Below the pieces are notes generated by a model, which did no database searches, was not told where the DNA came from, and worked only from the letters and a program-made list of their open reading frames with translations. 64,000 nt of DNA from Diaporthe sp. PMI_573 (taxonomy: Eukaryota > Ascomycota > Sordariomycetes > Diaporthales > Diaporthaceae), in the NCBI GenBank assembly GCA_021399435.1, contig JAJTUP010000026.1, forward strand, positions 744,001 through 808,000, in the 5' to 3' direction. Positions 56,179 through 64,000 of this stretch are shown here, in pieces; within the stretch, counting starts at the first letter, position 1; every line of letters starts with the position of its first letter. A program made the position numbers and the translations under genes.

Positions 56179-57430
56179 GACCGTCGTTCGGGCAAGATTT
56201 CCGGGTCGGCGTGGGCGATTCAGAAGCTTGGTTGTGCGAGAGGCTTGGCCACAAGTCTACTGTGTAGAGGCTGCTTGGACAGGAGACTTTGGTGGGATCC
56301 GGGCCGCTCTGTGTGCAGACCAACCCTGCTTGCGACGGGCCCGTTTGCCCTGCAGGCGAAGAGTCCTTTGTCTTGTGCCCTCGCCAGCTTGCACACAAGG
56401 GCCACCGCCTGCTGCGCAATGCAATGGCGCATGAGGGGGCTGCACGACAAGAAAGTGTCTCGTCTCCCGGTCAGTCGGATCGCCCGCCAGATGCTGCCAC
56501 TCGTGGGGTTTTGGCCAGGGCCCTCGCAGCCAGGCAGGACAGCACCCTCCCGGTGACGCCCTAGCAGGACGCCATGCAGGGGGTTTGGTTATTACCCAGT
56601 ACAGCAGGTTAGGTGCCAGGAGTGACGGGGACGTTATCGAGCGTACCCCACGCCGTGTTCATCCCGCGCAAGGGGTGGATTTGCTGAAGCCATCAGCTCA
56701 TGGCCACCCGCGATACGACCACCTCGCCGACAGCCGTCCGTCTGCCCTCCAGGAGGGGGGTGCTTCTTCGGCATGTGGCTGCATCCGCCCGTACTACACA
56801 GTCTGCACCATGCTAGGGCTTACAACCTACTGCCAAGCGCGTGCGTGCGTTTATCATCAGGGCCCTACGAAGCCGTGCTCAGGCAGTTCCTGTCGCCCAG
56901 CCGTGGCCCAGCCCCCGGGCTGCTCTTCGATGGCTCGACGACCGCCGCAGCGCCCGTTCCGTAGTCGGCGGCCCAGGCACATTCCTCCTTGTACTGTTGA
57001 CGTTGACGCGAAGAGGCTCCAACGTCCTGCATTCGCCGGCATCTGATCGTCGGCGGCGGGGCCTGAGTGCGGCGCGGACATGGGTGAGGGGGTCTCCAGA
57101 TAGACTGTAAAATGGGCAAACGGCTTTAACTGTGGTGCAGATTCTACCGAGTACTTGGCCGCAATCCAGGCCCCTTGCAGACGTCAGGTCCCGGCACGAC
57201 TGCTTCTGGCCCCCCCCCCCTGACAGCTTTCCCTCCAGCCTATTCAGCCTGGAGGAGATGAGGAAAAGCAGGGGACGTGTCTGCTCTATTTGAATCTCTG
57301 GTGGTCAGTTGGGGGTTGACGTGCAGGATGCAAAGGCGAAGAAGAAAAGACGCGGGCGTCGACAACACCCAGGAGCCTGTGGGGGCTCGGCGACAAGGGT
57401 GCTGCGTGCCGGATCGGGCAAGGCGGATGC

Positions 57431-57496
57431 GTGGTCGGTGGTCGGTGGTCGGTGGTCGGTGGGCGTGGGCGTGGGCGTGGGCGTGGGCGTGGGCGG
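57431..57496. repeat. Compound minisatellite (GGTCGGT)n then (GGGCGT)n
   Basis: About four seven-base GGTCGGT units run directly into about six GGGCGT units, all G-rich on the plus strand. Confidence 0.88.
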
Positions 57497-58404
57497 CAGG
57501 TGCAAAGATCGGATGCCCATCGGCCAGGCTTCTGGGGATGCCACGCAGGAGATGGTGAGCCCAGATGTCATTTATTATTACCGTGCAGAGAGGTCAGGCT
57601 GTGCCGCCCATGTGCGGAACGGCATCGGTCAATCCGTCTGTCTTGTCCGGCCAAGTCTGCTGCGATCGTCGAGGGCACTCCCATATCCCATGCCCATCCA
57701 TCCGGCGTCCATGCCATGTCATGCAGGAGAGCTCTCATTTTCAAGGGTCCAGGCCAGGTCCCGTCCGCCTCCATTGACGTCTCGGTCTGCCCCGGGCCCC
57801 AAAACTGGGGACAGGGCTGAATCGCTTAGCAAACCATTTGTCCTCGGTGTTAGCAAGACTCTCATTGAGCCTCACTTGAGGCGTGCCCACATGTTTATCA
57901 TATCTCCTGCTCTCGTATCGCCATGAGAGCATCCCGAATTGGTCCGCCACAAAACCCATCACCACTTATCAGACACCACAACAACACCCGAGCAGCCGGG
58001 CAAATCAATCAGCGAGCCAGCGTGTCTGCATGTCTACATGTCAGTCAGACAGATCAGTCATGCAGCACCGGCGTGGCAACCGCACTCGCCTCCCATCTCC
58101 GATGCCCGGCATCTCCCCAGCAGCGCAGAATTGTAAATTTCTTCAGCCAATCCATGCTGGTCCGACCTGGCCCCCGTTCCAAATAGCTCGGTACTGTGTA
58201 CTGTGTAGCTCGCATGCTTCAGGTCCCAAGAGGCTTGGCAAACCATCTGAGAGTGTCAGGGTGGCATGCCGGAATCACCCACCGTGCTGCGTGCGCTTGT
58301 TTTATTTTTAAGGTTGCTGTTGGGCTTCATCTCAACCACCCAAGACGGGGCGGATGGCCTGATCAGTGAACCCAGTCGGGGCGCCGGGGCACCGCCAAAC
58401 TGTG

Positions 58405-58446
58405 CCCTGCCTGCTGCCCTGCCTGCTGCCCTGCCTGCTGCCCTGC
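58405..58446. repeat. 12-bp minisatellite (CCCTGCCTGCTG)
   Basis: Three and a half tandem copies. Confidence 0.88.
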
Positions 58447-58934
58447 CACGTCCAGACCCGGGTCGGGGCTGAGCAAAAGGCATGTCTTTGCCTCATGCAC
58501 CCCAGCTTTGCCGCTGACCCTCGCCATTTCAAATTCCGCCAGGCAAGGAGGGATAAAGAAACCCTGCCTGGCCTGGCCAGGGCCCCACTCGTTGCTGCCG
58601 ACCAGACGCTGCCGCCGGTGTACACTATACTGTAGTGCATAGATATGGGAGGAGCAGGCCCCGGTCAAGTCGAAACAAGCTCTCGGGCTAATTGCAGAGG
58701 CGGGCCCTTGCCAAGAGATAAGGAACACCGCGCCCCGAGTCCAATGAGCTGTCGTCAGATTTATCAATGCCTTTCTGTCACCACCCGCTTCAGGGGCGCC
58801 AGCCGGATCTGGCTTGGGGCCACGGGGCCCATGGGATGGCCTGGCTGGGTGCCTCGCACAACACGTGATGGCGACTGGGGATCCTCGGCTTTCGCATTCA
58901 ACGTCACCCCCAAACCTTCCAAACTCAGGCATCC

Positions 58935-58968
58935 CGGATCGCGGATCGCGGATCGCTGATCGCTGATC
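58935..58968. repeat. GGATCGC / TGATCGC tandem repeat
   Basis: Five short units containing GATCGC in tandem, alternating GCG and GCT spacing. Confidence 0.8.
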
Positions 58969-59681
58969 TAGACGGGACTGGCTTTCGGCTCGAGCTTGGT
59001 CGGGAGGTCCATGTGCGTTTGCTCGATCTCTCGTGACCCGTCTTGTGCAACCGCAGGCTTGGATGCCGGCTGTCGCGGAGTAGGCCCCGGTGGCTGCCGC
59101 TGGGCAGCCTCTTGCTCAAGGTTGAATTGGGCCAGCCTCACTTGTGGGAAGGAAGAAGGTTGTTCTGTGGATGGACTACTTGAGCAAGGCCTCGGTGCCC
59201 TCTGCTGAAATGCAACCCTGCCTTGCCCAAGGCTGGTCGCTACAGGGCTCAGATTGACGCCCTGTTTCTGGTTCTTTTGATGCCTCAGACCTGCAAATAA
59301 CCCTGACAAGTTGATGATAATCGCTGTGTACTTACTGTATTAAATCGGGTGATATCGAAGCTGGTCACTAGGGCTACGGGCGGGTGTGCGCATAGTAAGT
59401 TGCAGCCCCCACCCCTTCCCACTCCAGTTGCCCACGATCTCTCCTGTCTGCCTCGGGACGGAATAGACCCCTAAACAGACGTGCCAGGACAGTCTCCACG
59501 GGTTGAGGCCAACTGTCACGCTTGTTTGCCCGGTAGCCATGGCCTTCCACCTCGGCTGTGCACTCCTTCACGGTAGTATTAGCATCTCTGCCTACTTACT
59601 TGAGATTCTAAGTTGGTCGTCTCGAAAAGTAGTCCAGTATTGACAATTTGATACACAGGAATGGTCAAAACTCTACAGGTT

Positions 59682-59704
59682 ACCCCCGCCCCCGCCCCCG
59701 CCCC
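59682..59704 (-). repeat. CCCCCG tandem repeat with G-quadruplex potential
   Basis: Four C5 runs separated by single G bases; the minus strand therefore carries four G5 runs with one-base loops. Confidence 0.85.
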
Positions 59705-60662
59705 CCTTTTTGAAATGGAAAAAGCAACAGCAGGAGGGTACGTTCGGGGGCGTGCCAGCAGGGACAGCAACAATGAGAACAACAACAGTTGTGTGACTAC
59801 ACGGGCCGTCCGAAATAGCCTGGGCGGTCATCAGGGGCAATCATGAGAGGGTCCCTCGGCGCCTGCAGCTCAGTACCATGCGATATCACCAAGGCTGCAT
59901 GAGTGATATGTATAACGAGTTTCCGGCCATGTGGCTAGTTGGCAATTACTCATGGACACCTCCAACAGGCTCAGGAGGGCTTTGAACGGAGCTGGTTGGC
60001 TTCGAAAGATGCCTCAGCAGTCCGATTGGGGCACTTGTCCCATATTGGCACGGGAGTTCTGTTCGGTTGGTGGTTTTATTGCCTTTTAGTTCCTCTACTA
60101 AGTCAGAACAACAATGAGTATCCTGGAAGGATATGTTGGATAATATTTTTATGACCTGTAAATGAGTGAATCATCTGGTCGTTTGTGTCAGGGCCGTGGG
60201 CTGAATGCACGCCAGGTCCAGTCACTCGACTGGACCCACCTATTCGCTTATCTTATCAGCCCGATGGCCTCCAAAACCTCAGCAACACCATTTTGCAGCT
60301 CTGCTGCCCTTTCCTTTCTTTTAGTTAGGCAACCACAGTTGTAAACCAACAATTCCTCATAATCAGCCTGTGCCGTTTGCCATTTCGACGTGGGGACCGT
60401 CTCAGTTTGAACTCAAGAATTGGAGGCTGAAATTCATGTGCTCTAGGACGTCACAGAATGCTTCAGCAACTGGCTGGACTCCAGAAATTTCAAGACGGGC
60501 GGCCCGTGCACCCGGCAGCTCCCTCGGGGCCCTGGCACGTCCGTGCCCACCTGCGACTGCGGCGCCAGTTCATCGTGACCTGCGTACCACGTAACGGCTT
60601 CCGTGCGAGGAACCTTGAGCTCACAGCGTTCCAGCCGGTCCATCCACAACACGGCGTTGAAG

Positions 60663-62795
60663 ATGCGGCCAGCGCCCCTGAAGCTAAAGCCCAAGCCCAA
60701 GCCCAAGGGGGCAGAGGGCTACCAGCTCGTCCAGGGCCGAGAAGACTGCGCCGAGGACGGGCCTGAGACGACGCCTCTGGGGCAGCCCCCGGGATACCGA
60801 CCTCAGCCTCCCGGCGGCTTGCGCAGCTTCAACCTCAGGGCTGTCCTCATCACCATCATCTCCTGCCTGCTGGTCCTTGTGGCACTGAACCTCGCAGTTA
60901 ACCCGGGAGTCTTTGGCTTCCGCCCCGGCCCGGGCCCGGGCCCGGACTGTGACTGTGGCTGTGGCTGCGAGCCCACCCCAAAGGTTCCCCAGTACTTCCA
61001 GACCTCCCCCGAGCTATGGGCTGGCCCGACCGCGACCGGGGCGCCGGCCTTCCTGGCCCAGACCTGGACCCTCAACCCCACGGCGACCTATGTCCCCAAC
61101 CAGCCGCTGCAGACGGCCGTTCCAATCGAGGGCATGTCGCCCAAGAATGAGAGCATCTTCCAGATGATGGGCTTCCTATCACCCTACACGCCCTCCCCCG
61201 GCTTCGGCGTCCAGGAGTACCCCTTGCCGCCAGGCGCCGACATCGTCCAGGTGCAGATGCTGTCGCGCCACGGTTCGCGTTACCCAACCGGGGGCACAGG
61301 CTCCAACGTCGTCACCTTCGGCCAGCGCGTGGCGGCAGCGAGGAGCGCGGGCTCCGGCTTCAGGGCCTCTGGCCCGCTCGAGTTCCTCAACGACTGGAGC
61401 TACGCCCTCGGCGCCGAAATTCTTGTCCCCAAGGGCAGGCAGGAGCTTTTCGACTCGGGCATCCTGCACTCGTACATGTACTCGTCGCTGTACAACCCCG
61501 ACAGCAGGATCATCGTCCGGACCACCACCCAGGACAGGATGCTCAAGTCGGCCGAGTACTTTGTGGCCGGCTTCTTCGGGCTCGAGTGGGCGAGGAACGC
61601 CACCATAGAGGTCATCATCGAGGAGAAAGGGTTCAATAACTCGCTGGCGGGCTACAAGAACTGCCCCAACGCAGAACAAGACCATGGCGGGAGGAATGCC
61701 ACCGTCGAGTGGGTGCAGATTTACCTGCAAAAGGGTAGGGCCCTCTTCTGGCCAGAGCTCCACAGGCACCTACACGAGGCTGACTTCCTCAAAGCAACTG
61801 CTCGACTCAGCAGCATGATTCAAGGGTACGACTGGACCATCGAGGATACCTACGCGGCACAGAATATGTGCCCGTACGAAACGGTAGGTGCACTTGGCCC
61901 TCATCACACGCCCCTCCAGACCCCCCTGGTGATGCCTTTTCCACACATGTCACTGACACGATATAACGTAGGTCGCCTATGGCTTCAGTCGTTTTTTGCG
62001 ATCTCTTCACCTATGACGAGTGGATCCATTTCAGCTACTCAGTCGGTGCGTGCCTCACAAGCAACTGCCGGAGCTTGACGCTCGTTACCACTCGGCCCGC
62101 GCCAATCTTTTCGCTGACCAGAGAAAACAGACCTCTTCTTCTCGGGAGATAGCGGTTTCCAGTCAAAGACCGGGGTGAGTTTCATCGAAAAAAGCTTTCA
62201 GAAAAGCACAAGCGACTGACGCACTCGCGCACAGCGTGCCGTCGGAATCGGATACCAGCAAGAAGTGATGGCCAGACTGCGAAACCACACATTGGGCTAC
62301 TCAGGCTCACAGATTAACACGACCCTCGACAGCAGCACCGAGACGTTCCCGCTCAACCAGTCCCTCTACCTGGACTTCAGCCACGACACGAACATTATCT
62401 CAGTCCTGGCCGCGATGGGGCTGACGCAGTTCCAGGACGACCCGCCCCTGTCGCCCAAGGCGTACCCGGGCCAGCACAACTTCACCGTGTCGCACCTGAC
62501 GCCCTTCGGTGCCAGGCTGGACATTGAGGTCATCAGGGCACCCAAGCCTGTCAGGGCGGACAGGACCGGCTACGTCGAGGACGAAGAAGGCGCGGGCGAG
62601 ACCAAGTATGTCCACTTCGTACTCAACCAGCGGACGGTGCCGCTAGGCTATAGCTTCCCCGAGTGCGACGCGGCCAGGGTGGACGGATGGTGTGAGCTAG
62701 ACACGTTCCTGAAGGTGCAGGACGAGATGCCTAAGCTGGCGAATTTCGAGGAGACGTGCTTTGGTGGAGCCGATGTGGGTGGGGTGAGTGGGTGA
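60663..62795 (+). CDS. Membrane-anchored histidine acid phosphatase (phytase-like), apparent frameshift
   Basis: Four exons are inferred: 60663-61883, 61972-62045, 62131-62174 and 62235-62795, with introns of 88, 85 and 60 nt, all GT-AG with CTGAC-like branch points. One transmembrane segment (about 59-79) follows a basic, Pro/Lys-rich cytosolic N terminus, so this is a type II membrane protein rather than a secreted phytase. The catalytic LSRHGSRYPT motif has nucleophile His203; the proton-donor motif FSHDTNI lies in the last exon. Exon 2 encodes VAYGFS in one frame and FCDLFTYDEWIHFSYSV in another, with a run of six T (61992-61997) at the switch. As read, translation stops at about 62014 after 421 residues and loses the His-Asp motif. 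Either one T is an error or the copy is broken. It hydrolyses phosphomonoesters such as phytate if intact. Confidence 0.78.
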
Positions 62796-63286
62796 GTGAG
62801 CGAGTGAGTATATGCGCATGTGCGGTGTGTGTATGCAATTCTGCTCTCAAGCATTCTAGGCACGGTAAGGCGTTTAACAATCAGACTGACGGTAGTGTAT
62901 TGTATTCTGCAAAACAGCATAGATAGACATGGGCAGGGCTCATTCAACATGCAGTATGCACGTAAGGATAGAGTGGGCATTGGTTGCTCATCTTGCCCTG
63001 GCTTCAAAGGCGTGAACAGACCAGCGCTCCATGGGACGGAGACCCAGACAAGTTCTTGCAGCAGTCATAGGTCACTCAAGATTTCTTTCCTATGTTGAGA
63101 CTACGAACGGCCTCGATTTCCGACCCCAACACCTACCCGGCAATCCAGGCCAAATGTTTGCCGCTGATTAAGCTTGTCAGTACATATATAAGTCAAGGGA
63201 AGTAGATTCTTGTCAGCCTTGACAAGTCGTCGTATGCGCAAAACACAACAACTTGCTGAATTATCTACCAAGCTGAAATCGCCACC
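62796..63286. other. Intergenic region upstream of DUF427 gene
   Basis: Holds the phosphatase 3' end and the promoter of the next gene, including a TATATAAG element at 63184-63191 about 100 nt before the ATG. Confidence 0.55.
63184..63191 (+). promoter_or_regulatory. TATA box of the DUF427 gene
   Basis: TATATAAG about 100 nt upstream of the ATG at 63287, followed by an AC-rich leader. Confidence 0.5.
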
Positions 63287-63736
63287 ATGCCGACCGGTCA
63301 CGCCAAAGCCACTGTCGGAGACACCGTGCTCGCGGAGACGGACACTTGGGAGGAGGCGGAGGGAAATGTTTACTTCCCACCAGGGTCTGTCAAGACCGAC
63401 CACCTGCCCAAGACCGACCACTCGACCCACTGCCCCTGGAAGGGGGATGCAAGCTATTACACCATCCATGCGGACGGCAAAGACCTGGAGAATGCCGCTT
63501 GGTACTACCCGCAGACCATGGACAAGGCCGAGCACATCCGGAACCACGTGGCTTTCTGTGAGTCTGGAATGATTCTACTTGTACTGGCTGGGTCATGGCC
63601 CTTTGTTGTGGCAGGCGAGGAGGCGGGGCCGAGTGAACATGACCAGTCCGCGTCAGAGTCAGGTGCGGGAAGAGCTCTGGAGGCCGGCTGACTCTCTGCA
63701 CCAGACAAGAGCAAGGTGACGGTCACCAAGTCTTGA
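63287..63736 (+). CDS. DUF427 domain protein
   Basis: Exons 63287-63557 and 63705-63736 encode 100 residues. The 147-nt intron (GTGAGT...GGCTGAC...ACCAG) joins HVAF to YKSKVTVTKS, the standard end of the family. The whole protein is one small beta-rich DUF427 domain: GDTVLAETDTWEEAEGNVYFPP, the conserved THCPWKGDASYYTI block, ENAAWYYPQTMDKAEHIRNHVAFY. Family structures are compact beta folds; no biochemical role is settled. It lacks a signal peptide, so it is probably cytosolic. The ATG lies in a strong context (gccaccATG), and a TATATAAG box sits about 100 nt upstream. Confidence 0.92.
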
Positions 63737-64000
63737 TTTGGGCTGCGCTTCATGGGGGCCCTGCTAGGGCTGGTGGGGCATGCTGGAAGCCTGACTGTCA
63801 CGACTCCTTCGCGTGACAGGGATACGCGGTGCTGCGCCTGGCGGAATGGAAAGGTTCTGACGGGGGCCTATTCTTAAAACTCAGAGGTGCGAGACAAAGG
63901 CTTCTATTCCAGCTCCTCAAAACCCAATCCTCCCGGGGTGGAACCGCGATATGTGACGTGACGTGGTTGTGTGGGGTGGGGTGAATCACCGGAACGGCCC

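Larger units (their letters stand above)
55565..60662. other. Gene-poor 5.1-kb region rich in minisatellites
   Basis: Upstream sequence of the ammonium transporter on the left and of the acid phosphatase on the right. Between them are several tandem repeats (56151-56178, 57431-57496, 58405-58446, 58935-58968, 59682-59704) and no family-like open frame or exon series. Confidence 0.5.

Noticed and set aside
1..64000. CRISPR arrays, prophage, insertion sequences, secondary-metabolite cluster
   Set aside because: Tandem repeats present are short simple repeats without spacers; no transposase, integrase, polyketide or peptide synthetase blocks were seen in any frame.

Overview
This window reads as nuclear DNA of a filamentous ascomycete (Pezizomycotina), most likely a Sordariomycete. 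Most genes carry short introns of about 59-205 nt with GT(A/G)AGT-like donors and CTAAC/CTGAC branch points. Intergenic DNA is long and carries simple repeats and short palindromic TACCTAGGTA-type motifs. The families present (Nup159, Utp18, CRT10 domain, fused pseudouridine glycosidase-kinase, GH5/GH12, CRD-less Frizzled-like receptor, Mep-type ammonium transporter) fit that group. No operon-like bacterial structure, tRNA, rRNA or CRISPR array was seen. All exon borders were set by hand from reading frame, splice signals and family knowledge, without transcript data.

Layout. 0-3.5 kb: THO-complex subunit (THOC5-like), a very small spliced gene encoding 21 residues behind a strong-looking promoter, and a DJ-1/PfpI protein. 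5-7.2 kb: multi-span family 2 glycosyltransferase. 7.2-12.7 kb: gene-poor. 12.7-13.2 kb: decayed gene of a fungal hypothetical family. 13.4-16.6 kb: Utp18 and a GPI-anchored secreted protein, both on the minus strand. 17.7-22.3 kb: bifunctional pseudouridine-degrading enzyme, then a membrane short-chain dehydrogenase. 22.8-29 kb: Nup159 and proteasome beta-2 (Pup1) transcribed divergently from a 635-nt gap. 29-40.3 kb: an 11-kb island with no recognisable gene, with an AT-rich core and a perfect 16-bp hairpin. 40.3-52 kb: Frizzled-like seven-helix receptor, membrane-anchored GH5 hydrolase, CRT10-domain protein, secreted GH12 glucanase. 53.8-55.6 kb: Mep1/3-type ammonium transporter. 55.6-60.7 kb: gene-poor, rich in minisatellites. 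60.7-63.7 kb: membrane-anchored histidine acid phosphatase with an apparent one-base frameshift, and a DUF427 protein.

Functionally this is a mosaic. There is a housekeeping core: mRNA export (THOC5-like, Nup159), ribosome biogenesis (Utp18), proteolysis (Pup1) and nucleoside salvage (PsuG-PsuK). Around it lies an accessory set for outer-surface sensing and nutrient acquisition: receptor, GH5, GH12, ammonium transporter, acid phosphatase and GPI protein. I see no biosynthetic cluster or defence system. The best candidates for something undescribed are the 21-residue spliced microprotein gene at 1.6-2.0 kb and the unexplained island at 29-40 kb.
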